NCBI GenBank assembly: GCA_013396915.1
Contig: VWZL01004332.1
Location: 859,206-923,205, forward strand
Length of the DNA stretch: 64,000 nucleotides
DNA from: Stercorarius parasiticus
Lineage: Eukaryota > Chordata > Aves > Charadriiformes > Stercorariidae
Direction: 5' to 3'
Part shown: piece after piece, positions 8,901 to 21,900 of the stretch
Position numbering within the stretch: position 1 is the stretch's first letter
How the letters are laid out: each line of letters opens with the position of its first letter
The notes under the pieces: model-generated
Databases searched by the model: none
What the model saw: only the letters and a program-made list of their open reading frames with translations
What the model was told of the DNA's origin: nothing
Made by a program: the position numbers and the translations under genes

Positions 8901-11545
8901 ATTAAAAAAACCCTCCTTTTTCCTTTTCCTTTTAATCACAAGAACAGCCTACTTAGGAGAAAATATTGCAGGGTCTGTCTCTAGTGGTGCAAACATTTTT
9001 CCCCACGAGGGGATTTTTTTAATGCTTTGAGTATACACTTCTGATAAATTGATTTTATGTGGGAAGTTTTTACCAGCTTTTTTGTGTTAGTTTTCTTCCA
9101 TTCCCAATACATTTATATCCAAAGGCTTCTGATGCCTTCAGCATCAGAAATGGTGGACTGCTGGTTTTCTGTTCACGTTCTTATATCATTTAGGGCTCTC
9201 AGCAATAATGCCTGCTTGTTTCCTTGCATCCTTTACTGTCATGTTATTTTCCTGCTGTCTGCAGGATAAGGTTATAGTCACCATTTGTTACGTTCAGCTT
9301 TCTTAGAGAGACATGGGTTATATGCTTAAGGAATGATTTCTTCGATTGAGAGAGGGTCTGGTTTTTGATTTAAGACCATACAAAATTTTACCTGACTAAA
9401 TGCTGATTTTCCTCCTCTGACTCTGCCTTATGTGTGTAAGTTATGGTGTTGTCTTTTCGTGAGTCAGAAGAGTAGAATTCATGTTATAGATCTGTTGTTC
9501 CTAAAAGAAAACAACAGTAAAAACTTCACAGTTTTGATATTTGCAAAAATAATTTTAGTTGCTTTGCTGGAATGTGTCCCTAAGATATAACAAAGCTTTA
9601 ATTTACTAAAAGTAGAAAATGCTGCCCAAATTATGGAGCTTTGACTCTGCCTGTATGATTTAAGTGATTAAATTTTAATGTTAACTTATATGTACTATAG
9701 GAAAACCTTGGTATCTTTGAGTTGCCAGCTAAATGATAAGATGTGATTCCAGGAGCAGAAGAAAAAAACATTTGATTTTTCTGATTTCCAATTGATAGCG
9801 TCATGTTTGTTATTAAGTTATGCATAATTTTTAAAGAAAACTCACACGGCAGTTGTTTAGGTTATATGTGGAACTTAAGCTAACATTTGGACAAAACAGC
9901 TGTTTAGACACCAAAATTTATATTAAGGATCTGAATAAGGAGTTTGATTTCAGAGTCAGGGATAACTTCAGATGGTTTCAGAAAGAGGTATTATTGTTCT
10001 TGAAAACTTGTTTGTTTATTTAGATGGTTGTCAATGAACATAACAGGTACCTATTTTTTTTTTTTTTATGTTGAGTTTACACATATTGTGGACTTGAGTG
10101 GGGTTTACCTAATGCCCTGGCTTCTTTGCTCTGTATATATAAACATAGGAGAAGGTACCTCAGTGTTTGTAGAGTTACACACTGTTTTAAAGCTCTTTAA
10201 AAGCAGCAGTGTCTCTTGCTTTAGCATTAAATACTCTAATTTAAATTTTCTTTTACCTAAGAGGTTAATACACACCCCCTAATAAAAAAATATTTATTTC
10301 AAGTTGATTGCTCGTAGAAATAGCTTTAATAAAAAGTAAGTTAAAAAAATAGATTTTTCATGCTCCCATATTGAAATGGAGGGGGTAATCAGAACATCTT
10401 ATCATTTCTATGGCTACAGTTGCATTAATAAAGCTGTATATAAACTTTTGCCTTTATTGACTGTCCATCTGATTGTTTGTCTTTGAGTTTGTGTTCTTTA
10501 AAGTGAGAAATGCTAATGGCTTAAAGTGAATAGATCTTAATCTTGCTCTTGTGCCAGTGGTGTACTGAAGTAAAATGTAGCCTTACAATTATATTTAGAG
10601 ACCTTTCTTTCCTATTAGAGTGGTCATATGAGAGAATGTATATTCATAATTTGTAGAGGAGGAAAATAATTCAACCTCTGGGGTGAAATGTCTACTTACT
10701 TTTACAAATGACCAAGTTTATAAACTGAACTTCTGAAAATGAAATTCTGAACCCAGAATTTCGTAGGCTTGCCAGTTTGGTTTTTATACACAGAGAAATG
10801 GAACATTCAGTTTTGAAATAACTAACATTTCTGCCTGCATCAGCTCCAGGGTACAACAGAAGAGACTCCAGCCTTGCATGGGGTGCAGTAAGAGAATAAA
10901 CCTGCTGAGTTACTAATTGTTGAAATCCTTCACTAGGCTCATCAAGGGGAGTTGATTTATGGGGTGCAGGTGTGTGTGTTGGAGGGTGAGGGACCAGGAT
11001 GGGGTGGTGGTGGAGAGACCTGCGGGCTGTCCCTCCGCATTGGACTGTGCTGCACCTGTGGGTGCCTGAGATGGCCGGGGAATGCCGCTGTGGTTTAGAG
11101 CATGCCTGATCCCATGATTATTTCTGTGAAGGTGTCTGAGCCATGTTATGCAGTGTTTACCTCTACTTTATGACTTGATATGAAGTGAAGGTGATGTAAA
11201 CCCTACCTGATCCGGCCTAATGCCCGTTGAAGCTAAGTTACAACACTTACCACTTTCTAAAAAACAAATTTAATCCATCAGAGCAATTTGTTTGCAGCAG
11301 TATTTGTGGTTTAGTCTTCTAAGACTGGAGTTACCATCCTGAGGTGATGGTTTGACAGCGCTAATAAATCCAAACTTTAAAGTCTGAGAGGAGACTCGCT
11401 GCGAAGTACCCGAGCTGCATTGAGGACAGGCTGTGACTGCTGGAGCTGTGGAGCTCCAGATCCTAAACCAGCATAAGTGGTTTTAGGCATTTTTACTAAG
11501 CAGAAAGGATTTCATAGGTAAAAGCTGAATACTGAAGTTTTAGAA
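5961..11545. other. intronic stretch, no gene seen
   Basis: AT-rich intron. Small items: a 16-bp palindrome AAGCTTTTAAAAGCTT at 7637-7652, and a purine/GT-rich, more GC-rich patch at about 10955-11100. Frames are short (about 110 codons or fewer) and unlike known proteins. Confidence 0.55.
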
Positions 11546-11780
11546 GTGAGGTTTAGACTGGATATTAGGAATAATTTTTGCACCAAAAGGGTTACTAAGC
11601 ATTGGAACAGGCTGCCCAGGGAAGTGGTTGAGGCACCATCCCTGGAGGTATTTAAAGGATGGGTAGACATAGTGCTCAGAGATATGGTTTAGTGATGGTT
11701 TTTGTCAGAGTTAGGTTGATGGTTGGACTAGATGATCTGAAAGGTTCCTTCCAACCTAGGCAATTCTATGATTTTATGAT
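11546..11780 (+). mobile_element. older CR1 LINE 3' end
   Basis: Plus-strand CR1 tail. It begins GTGAGGTTTAGACTGGATATT and continues with ATTGGAACAGGCTGCCCAGG, GTGGTTGAGGCACCATCCC, GGTTTAGTGATGG, GGTTGGACTAGATGATCTG and TTCCTTCCAACCTA, ending in ATTCTATGATTTTATGATT. It differs from the other two CR1 copies at many positions and belongs to a different, older subfamily. Its reading frame is broken and only about 235 bases of the 3' end remain. Confidence 0.9.
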
Positions 11781-14700
11781 TATTAGCATGCTAAATATTA
11801 ATTTTATGATGTCCTTTGGTGAATATGGTTTTGTTCACTTCAACATTTTAGCTGGATGAGGAGTGCACTTTTGAAAGTAAACTCTTAACTTTTCCAGCAT
11901 GGTGAAGTGGATTCCCTTCAGGTGAAACGATGTAGGAAGATGACCTCTGGGAGCACACACCTGATCTACTGCACCTTTTAATGGGCTGCAGTCCCCGCAG
12001 CTGGGCTACATTAGCCTCAAGGGTATAAATGCTGAAGTACAAAGCATGTGGAGCTCTTATGTTCTCTTACTGTCTGTCACTCCTTGTACAGGTAAGGTTA
12101 GGTATGTTTTTAGGGCAAATCCCAGATGAGCTTTTTGGTGAGCTTCTGGCTTTGTTTTCCATTTATTTGTTTGTTTTTTTAAAACTAGTGTACAATGTAT
12201 ATACAGTTTCCTATAACTGCTCTTCCAGAGAGCTCTTTCTTTTATTATGCCGTAACTCTGACCTCAGCTTGTGCTCGCGGCTGTGTGTGCCTGGGCTGTG
12301 CTGGCCCTGGCAGGTTGCCCTGGGTTGGATGTCTGCTCGGGATGGGAGGGTGAACCAGCAGGTTGGCAAAGATGAAGGTAAGATGGTGATTTTGGATGAT
12401 ATTTTACTGGCTTAAAATGTGATAGGTGTGACAGAACTATTGATTAATTTTAGTGTAACTATTCCAAAATGACTTTTTTTTTTTATTATTATTATTGATC
12501 TTCTGAGAATTTTGGTGAGAGTATGAAGTCTGTATGGATAAAGATATTATTATTGGTTGTGACCGAGAGTGAAGAAAATCAATTTGGGACGGGTTGTTTA
12601 AAGCCGTTGTTGCCTATTTGGTCTAGTCTGAGACAACAGGTGATAGAGCTCTGTGCCCAGACTGTTTTCGGGGTGCTTTTCCTATCACTGAGAATTTGAG
12701 CTCCGGACCTTTTGTTTTCAAGACGCTTATTAGAAGTGGAAAGAAAGGTAACGATAGCTTCAGTTAAAGGTAGACCTTCTAGAAAAGCTTCTGGCAATAT
12801 AAACAGACTTCTAAAGATTGTCTCGTGTATTTATATTCTCTCAGCTCAGTAAAAAATCTTTATGGACAAGAAGTAGAGGAACCATTTTAAATGTGGGCTT
12901 TTTTTGTAACTGTGTTTCTCAGATTGAGTTGTCTTTTCCTTGGGACAAATAGTCTGGGGAAAAGATTGTTTTCAGCAGTGAATGTAAGACTGCTTTGTAA
13001 AATACTCTAAATTCTGTGTCTTAAGACCACAGTAGTGTTATGGCCATTAATATCAGTGCAAGTAGTAGGTTCTTCACCGCGGTAATGAAATTGCTGTTGG
13101 TTCGTGGATGTCTGCTTTTGCATGATCAACTTATTTGGGTTCATTTCTAATAATTTAAAAGAACATCACGTTAAACTAAAGTGTTAGATCGTTCCTTTAT
13201 TAAAAAAAATCAATGATTTTAAATTAAAATATTAGTTTAATTCAGTACAGATCCTCTAGAAAATGCTACATTGATGTAAAGTATTTACAAAAAAACATTC
13301 ATTAGATTCTTCAGGATTTAATTATAAGTTATTTCTATTTGTCTCTGGCCTCAGGCTTCTGATGAAGTTACGTAGTCTTGAGTCGATGCTCTTTAAGGGT
13401 GTCAGCAGACTTCTGACGGTGAAAACCTGAGATTCTTGTGTAGCTGTGTGACACTTGGAGATAAAACGTTATGAAAATGTTTTAATATTGGGAGAGATGC
13501 AGTGTATCCATGATAGAGACAGGCTTTGGAGAGGTGGCAGCACTCATTGTAAGCTGATTTGTGTTTTACATTGATACTTTTGAAATAAAACTCATTCCTG
13601 TACTGTTTGTCAATGCTTCTGCACCATTTAATTTCCATTAAGAGGGCTGAAAGGCTTGTGGTTTTCGTAGTATTTTCTGCAAGTGGGAAAATTCATTTCT
13701 AGGGCTCTAGGATATTGTTTTAAAATGTTCCACTCGATACAAGGAGCCTTGCATATTCAAAATTGGACTTAGCGACTTAAAAGGTCTATCTGAACTATTT
13801 TGATTATGGTAGTATTCAGAGGCCACACAGTTTTGCAGGCTTAGTTATGCCAGATCCTATTACCAGCTTTGACAAAGGGACGATCCTCTGCCTCGTGCAT
13901 CTTATGATCTGGAAGCAGATAATAAGGAGAAAGCCAGGAGAGGTGGAGGCTTGTGAAAGAACTGGTTTGCCTCAGTCTATACAAACGACCTAGTGATCAG
14001 GATAAGCAGATGATTTCATTAATGTACATCCACTCACCCCGTTTGTTAGATTTACAAAAGGAACATGGTTTGCGAGTACATTAGAGCAGTTACTATTTTT
14101 AAAGAACTACACATGGTTAAAACTTGCTGTGCCATACTATGTTCCCTTCTTGAAGATTTCTTTTTTACGTAAGCAGAGAATGAAAGGAATAATAATAATA
14201 TCTTATTTTGGAAGAAATGAAATTTTAGCTGTAGAATGTTCAGGAATTTGTAAGAATAGGAAAAATAACGTGGTGGAGGGAATGAAGACAAGACAAGGAA
14301 GAAGGGAATCTGTGTAGTTCAATAAACAGTGTATGGTATTCACTTCATCTATATGCAGACATTTTGAATATGCTTGCTCCATTGCCATTAAAAAAACCCA
14401 AGCAGTTTTTACGTACTTGTGTCCACACTGGGTTTCAAGAATAACGTTACTTTTACAATCTAGGAAGGTTTCTAGTTAAACATATGCTCGTTGATTGTAC
14501 TATTTATAGCTTCTTTGAACAACACGTGTTCTCCCCAGATATTTATTTGTGAATGCTGTATTCTGCTCTTAAAAGGAAAATCTCTCTGTGTCTAGATTCT
14601 TTTTCTGTATCCAAGAAAGGAAAGAACTGGGGTTCTTGTCAGGGTGTTACTTCTTCGAAATCCTAGTAGATGGGGTAAATTAATTAAATCTAAAATGGCC

Positions 14701-17700
14701 CCATCTGGTAGTGCTAGCAATGCCAGGGGAGAACAGGTGAAAGAATCTGAGCCAGAATAAACATATAATGCATTATATAACCCGTAATGTAGTTGGTGAC
14801 GTGTCACAAGCAGAAGACTAATCTTGGTGTTAGAGTATTTACTTTTTGTGTAGTGTTGTTTTTAAGTCAAAGGTTTAATGTGATAGTTTGAAATGCTTGT
14901 TTCTCTTGCATGGGTAAAAAGCTAAGTATATTTCATTATTAATAAGACAAATACATTTAGTACATCCTATAAACAAGATACAATTCCTTATATGGGGTCT
15001 GCTTGAAAATAAATGGGTTGACACTGTTTGAAACAAAATGAAACAAAGTCACTATTTCAGAAAAATAGTATACCTGTTAAAAATTTGGAAAAACATTATC
15101 CAGACTAAAAATGTGAAAGGTAGCTGCCAACCCAATTTTGCTCCCAAATTTACGTTTGTGTAAGAAGAATACAAAAATCTCCATGCAGACGTTTCTGTTG
15201 CCAAAATTACCTTGTTCTTTAAGTTCTCTGCAATACTTTCAATGTAGTCATTGCATCACTGGGAATAGGAATGTAAAAATGACTGTAAAAATTGAATTGT
15301 ATTACCTGATTTGGGAGGCATGCAAAACGTAAACAGTATAAATGCTGGGAAGAAGTGAATTAGATTAGAAAAGAAATGGCAATGAAGAAATGAAAGGATG
15401 GTGTCTGTTTGCAGCGCAGGGTTTGTAGTTTGGCAGGCTCCATGGCACGCATTCCGTTTTTATTGTGGCACCAGTTAGACATGATTTCTGTGTCATTGCC
15501 TTCGTTATGGAGCATGTTTCTGATAGAAGACTTCTAATGCACTGTCTTTAGGGAAATGTACTTCATGAGGGCAGGGCGGGTGTCTGGGCCTTTTGGCATA
15601 CTTTAAAACAAATGGAGAAAGTCGGCCATAGAGCTATTTGTGAATTTAGGAGCTTGGTAGCTACACCTTTATCCGTATTTAAAAAAAAAAAAAAAAAATC
15701 TCATCACCTACCTGTAAGTCAAATACCACCCTTGTTTATCAATTTTTTCAGCATCCTCTGTGCTTTTATTTCTTGCTGCTTATGTTTCACTTTTTTGTTT
15801 TGTAATTTAAAAAAAACACAACCAAACAGCAAACTGAACAAACCTTGACAAGAGTATTTCACATGGAGACTGAAAGCAGCTTGTCTCATTTGTGCCTCTT
15901 GAATTTCTGACTTGCAAGTGAAAGATTCTAGGTGGTTTGTAAGATTGCATAAATGTTGGCTGTCTTTTCACAGTGGAGAGGATTGAATTCTATTTTTAAC
16001 AAATAAATTTTCAGAAAAATATAGTTCTGCCAAAATTGGAATGCTCACAAAACTGTCAGTTTAACTAGGTTTTATTAACTGGGGAAGGGGAAAAGATGAT
16101 ACTGAAACTTTCTTTCCTTTTTTTTTTGACAGAAAATAAATATTTGACTTTTTAGTCTTACATTTTATTTCATATTGTAAAGTCAAAGCAAAAGCCATTT
16201 AATAACTTGATTCACATTTTTTCAGGGATCTTATTTTGACAAGTCTTTATAGTTTTCAGGAGTTCTTTCCATTTTAGAAGTAAATTTATCCTAAAATTCT
16301 ATGCAATATATCAATTCTGCTCTCTGCCCAGTTGTATTCTTTGAATGTTTCCATTCCTAGGGCATGGCAATATAAATATGTATGTGTAAAATACATATTT
16401 TTTTCTGTATATAAATGTGACCAAATCTTTTATGAACAATTACAACAAAGTTAGGTGTTTTTACAATGTGCTGCTCTGTCAGAGGAAGTGTTATGTTCAG
16501 TTTGATGTCTATACTAGGTTATGGAAAGCATACAGGAATAGGCAATTAAATACGTTTCTCGCTTGTGGAGATACGATAAATTCTACAACCCCCTTCAAAT
16601 CAATTGATTAGATGTCAATAAGGAAGGATTTAGAAACTAAATAGCTATAAAACCTGTGGTCAGTGATTTAGTATGTTGCATTGGCTTTTAATAATTCTTC
16701 TGTTTTCGTGTAATTCTGGATTTGTTAGGAATTTTATGTGTTTTATTCCTCAAGATAGTTATTACAGCAGAGACATGTAAGTACGTAGTAACAGGCGTGC
16801 TTACTGAAGGATGAGCCCTTGGGAAACTTAACACAGCTTTTCAAGACTGGAATGGAAGAAAGTAAGTGGCAAGATGAGAGCAATATACATCACAGAAGTA
16901 ATTGGTCTGAGAAGACAGTGAAAAGAAAATGTTGAATATTGCATAATTTTTTTAAAGTGCTTGGTGCATTTGTACCTTTCTAGGCCATTCCTGCGCTGTT
17001 CTTTATCAGTGGGCCTGTTGGGGTGTTACAGAGTTCACTTAATTCTTCGGCGCGATGTTTGGGGACTCAGCTTTTTAATGCTGTTTTCTTTCATCTCATC
17101 TGAAGTTTACGCACTCAACACAGAATGGGGTATTCATGGCAATATATTACATAGAGACTGTCATTCCATGTTTGGAAACTGTTGTGGTGTTTGGTGTCCC
17201 CCCTTCCCTCCCCCACGAGAGGTGAACATCAGAATGTGGGAGTCTGTCGCTATATTGAGCGTAATTCATAGTTTCTGGTGAGTGGCAGAATTTTTGCAAG
17301 ACTGATTACCAGAAGTCAGAGAAGGTTTGATGCTGTCTATGTATGTTTACATAAGAAATAGATTGATAGATTCTGTGTTGCAAAGAGAGGTCTGAAATAG
17401 TTATTTGCAATATATGTGACAGGCTAATGCTTAATGTTACTCAAAACTCTGCTACTCCATGGTGTTTGGCCAATCAAGTTGGAAATGCATGATATGTTAC
17501 ATCACAATATACTGTAGCAGTCTTGTAGGATGTGTGCCTTCAGGTATTTTGTCCACAAGAAAGTTAAATAGCTCGGTTTCTTCTTCTTTATAAGCCTTAT
17601 GAGTACTTCACAGAGCATCTTGGTCTGAGCTGAGCTAGACCAGAAATAGATCTAGGCCGGGAAGGAAGCTTCCAGTTAGAACCGGTTGATCAGTGTGTTA

Positions 17701-18475
17701 GAACTAGCCAGTGCCCTGCAGGTTAAAGGAGCTCTGAAGTCTCAGGCTTCCAGCAGTGCTGAGATGTCTGCAGTCTGACTTCAGATGGAGCTGCGAGCGC
17801 TCAGTTTTAGTGAGAAATTACAGCTTAACTGTTTTTTAATTTATCCAGATGGCTTTCTGATTACCTTGGTGATCCTTTTATCCTGTTTGGAAGAAACTCT
17901 GTTACTATAGAACTTAAGAAGTAAACATTCATTGTGTAGGTACTTAAAATATAGCTCGGTGACTGGATAATGGTTAAAACAGAAGTTTTCTACTTTATCC
18001 TTTCTTGGTAAAAAATTGAGGTGAACCAAATTCTTATGATGATTTTACACTGGTAGTAGCAGCAAAGAGATTAAAAAAAAGCTAATGCTTTCTCTGTCAA
18101 TGCAGCTACTGATAGAAATTGATTTCGGAAGGCATTAACAAATAGGTTTTTGATTATTTCTAATAAAACAGCAATTTAATTTCTTACAACTCTTACATGT
18201 GGTTGCATGGAAGAAAAAGCATTGTACTATTTTATCACATATTATCACAGCCCGCTAATGATAGTTCATAAGGTATGTGCTGTGTACGTGATTCTTAGAA
18301 ACTATTTCTACCAGTCCAGGGTGAAATTTTACAAAATGCCCACATAATCAGAGCCACTGAAAAATATAACTTTTGGTAGTATTACTTGGAGCGACTCTTA
18401 CTGTTCAATATTCTTTCAGATTTTTATCTGCAGAGCCTAGTGCTCTCTTAGTTAGGATCTTTGTGTGTGGCATTA
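11781..18475. other. intronic stretch, no gene seen
   Basis: AT-rich intron. Contains an ATT run near 12483-12496, an A18 run at 15681-15698 and a C-rich patch near 17198-17215. No supported exon or RNA gene. Confidence 0.55.
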
Positions 18476-18957
18476 GGAAAGACACGGACCTGTTGGAGAG
18501 GGTCCAGAGGAGGGCCACAAAAATGAACAGAGGGAGGGAGTGCCTCTCCTATGAGGACAAGCTGAGAGAGTTGGGGTTGTTCAGCCTGGAGAGGAGGGTC
18601 TGGGCAGACCTTACAGCAGCCTTCCAGTACCTAAAGGGGACCTACAGGAAAGCGGGGGACAAACATTTCAGCAGGGCCTGTTGCGATAGGACAAGGGGTA
18701 ATGGCTTTAAACTAAAAGAGAGCAGATTTAGACTAGATAGAAGGAAGAAATTTTTCACAATGAGGGTGGTGAGACACTGTCACAGATTGCCCAGAGAGGT
18801 GGTAGATGCCCCATCCCTGGAAACATTCAAGGTCAGGTTGGACGGGGCTCTGAGCAACCTGATCTAGTGGAAAATGTCCCTGCTCATTGCAGGGGGGTTG
18901 GACTAGATGACCTTCAAAGGTCCCTTCCAACCCAAACTATTCTATGATTTTATGATC
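18476..18957 (+). mobile_element. CR1 LINE fragment, 5'-truncated (copy 2)
   Basis: Same orientation and subfamily as copy 1, truncated slightly further downstream (homology starts at about GGAAAGACACGGACCTG). It encodes the ORF2 C-terminal tail DLLERVQRRATK to LDGALSNLI with the stop at 18865-18867, then the CR1 3' UTR and the ATTCTATGATTTTATGAT terminus. From 18543 to 18949 it matches 4759-5168 with one substitution and one 3-base indel, yet the preceding 62 bases differ at about 8 positions. The endonuclease and catalytic RT regions are absent. Confidence 0.93.
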
Positions 18958-21900
18958 ATAGGCTTAAAGTCTCCACTATTTGTGGGGGTAACTAAGAAGT
19001 TCCAGATAATGCATGCGTTGTATAGGAATTGGGATAAAGTGATATCTGCCTGCAGGACTGTAGTGTATGGTTATGGAGATCCGTCTAGGCTTGGGTGCAT
19101 CTTCCTTGGCAGCCCGTATATTACTTTGTCTAAAGAGTTGTAGGGTTTCTAATTTTTTTATTTCTTCAGTCATTACTCAGTAAGGGTTCTCCTGACACTT
19201 AGGTATGAAGTCTTATTATAATGCAGACTTAAAATAAGTCCAATTACTATAACAATAATTTCCCCAACAGTTCTGAAGTTGAAGTTTGGCTCTGTGCAGA
19301 TTTCAGTAGGAGAGTCCTGCAGAGGCCTTCTGCATCGGGTAGCCTGGCTGAAGGTCTTTCCTGGGAGCTGGCGGTGGTAGAGGTTAATAGTGGTATCTTC
19401 CTCATTCCTGAAGAGAAATAATGTTGTGTAGGTTGAGAAGTGTTATCTTGGTCATTTATTTTTTTTAAATGCATCTAGCAAGTAGTGAAATCAAATAAGA
19501 ACTTGTACTTAAGTAATTTCTGTCTTCTGCTTAGGACTGAAACACTTGTTTCATGATGTTCTGAGAACTCTCTGTTCATATTAAGCCACTGTCAGTTCAG
19601 GTTCTTAAATCAGGATGAAATTCTTAACTGCATAATTTATTTCTGTTAGGGATACAAATGGGCCAGTGCCAAAGCCCGAAATCCAAATACAGGGATTTAG
19701 AATTCTGTCTAAGAATTCAAGGTAAACTCAGCAAATCTTTGGCCAGAGCTGGCAGCTTTCCAGCACTCCAGGTCCAAAGCCATTCATTGTCATCAGTGAC
19801 ATTGCAGCATTTGAAAGTGTTGGCTGTTTAGTTCTTTAAGTATTGAAAGTCCCCTGATAACAGTTGTAAGGAGGTTAACAAGTTTAAAAACCCAAGAATG
19901 CCAGGGATTTCGAGATCCCCTGAGTAGTCTGTTTCCAGAGATGAAATCGTCTCCTTATTTTAAAGAGAATCTTGGACTAACTGAAATTTTCCACTGAGAT
20001 AATTAAAGAAGGGAAAAAACCCCCATCAAACCACAAACAAAAGTACTAAATATGCCTTACAGGGTCTGACATTCTATAGTATCAGAAATATTGTAACTCA
20101 CTATTTTATTTTTAGCTACAATACTGATCCTGGAGGGTAATGGAGGATTATATGATGCAGGAAGCTTTTTTTTTTTTGAGATTTCATATTGAGCTCTGAT
20201 AATCTCCTGGTTTTCTTTTTTACTTTAAAGAACATTCTTACTGATACAAGACAATGTGTTCCATAAGTTTAGGAGAGATGCACAAAGTTCTGAGTAGCTA
20301 TATTTTTAATCTCTCTCTTTTTTTTTTTTTTTTCAGTTTGGGAGAGTCCCTGCTAAGAAATGTCAAACAGTACATGTTTAATTAGTTGTTCTGGGATAAC
20401 TATAAAATATAGATACAAGATATCCATGGGTAATGCAACAGCAGTTGCTAAAATTCAGGTGTTTTACATAGGAATAGGAAGTTAGAGCTGGGCAACAATA
20501 CATCTCAGGAAAAATGTGTTTGGGTGTGAAAAACATCAGTCATCAGTTAAGTGGAGCGTAGCAGCTGTGTAAGAGCACATGGAAGTGCTCCAGGAAAGAA
20601 AGAGGAGTAAGGAATATTATACTTAATGCAAATTTGGCTTCAGGTACTCAAAGGTGTTTACCCAAAATGGAATTTGGCAAGAAGCTCAAAATTAAAATAA
20701 TCTCAAGCATAAATGCACACACATAATTACTGAGGGTTGTGAATGAACCTAGAAAACAGGCCAGTTCTGTGTTTTGGTGGAAAGTTGAGTTTCAGAGAGT
20801 AAAAAAGATGAGAAATGTCAGACCACATAAGAGCCCACAAAACATTCTTTGCTTCTCCTCCCCCGTATCTATTTCACATCTTCTTTGTGTCCCATAAATT
20901 CTGCCCCTTCAGCTTCTGTGAAGGCCTCCTATGTCTATATTGCACAAGTAAGATCACATTTCTTCTTTACTCTTCCTGTGGTCTGCTCTTATGAACACGT
21001 GTATTGTGCAATTTTGCTCAAGAGGAGAGAGGACAACAAAAACCTGCCTACAGAAAAGTGAGATCCTGGGGGTTATGCTGTAGCAGCAGGGTATGAAAGT
21101 CACCCCGGAAAAGAACGTGCATATCCCACATCCCAGAAAATGAAGGGATACAGCAGTTTTGTGGGAGGGTGGAGAATGCCATAACTTTGGAAAGGGAAAG
21201 CAGAGTACTTAATGGGCACAAGGAATGGCCTGAAAATATTCTTCGTGTTTCAGTAAACCCAACAATATCAAAAATAAGTCACGGGCCTGATTTATAGAAA
21301 GATGAACTGCAATACGCAGAGAAATTCAGCAGCTTTTGCTCCTGCTGCCTCTGCAAGGAAGAGATTGAAACTTCAGAAGAAAAAGAGTGAAGAGTAGCAG
21401 CTATGAACCTTCACAGGGTGGAGAGTTTTCATTAAAGGAGTTTGTTCTAAAAGATGAGGAGCAGGGAGGGGAAAAAACCCAGCAGGTACCACATCATTCA
21501 GGATGATTAATTGCAGTAAAGAGGGTGGGAGACTTGGATAGACTGTAGGAAGCTTGTCGCTAGAAAAAGAGAACTCTTTTTACATTTGCTTGGTCAGTGT
21601 CCAGTGCCCTCTTTTTATCCAGTGTAAATAGGAAAAGGTTGTGGTACGTCACTATTGGTCTCGGTTTATCATCCAAACACTTCTTTCACTGACTTTAGTG
21701 GGAATTTTGCATCCTATCCAAAGTCAAAATGCTTCTCTCTGGTTTTAGAAAAACAGTTCCTTAAATAGATTGCCATTTATGTTTCTTTAGAGCATTTGAA
21801 GGCCAGTGGACTGCTGTGAAAGTTCCACTTTTTAAGACAGTCCTGGGATGTACTAAAGGGAACAAATATATGTAGTAAATGAGGGTAATTCAAGTCCACC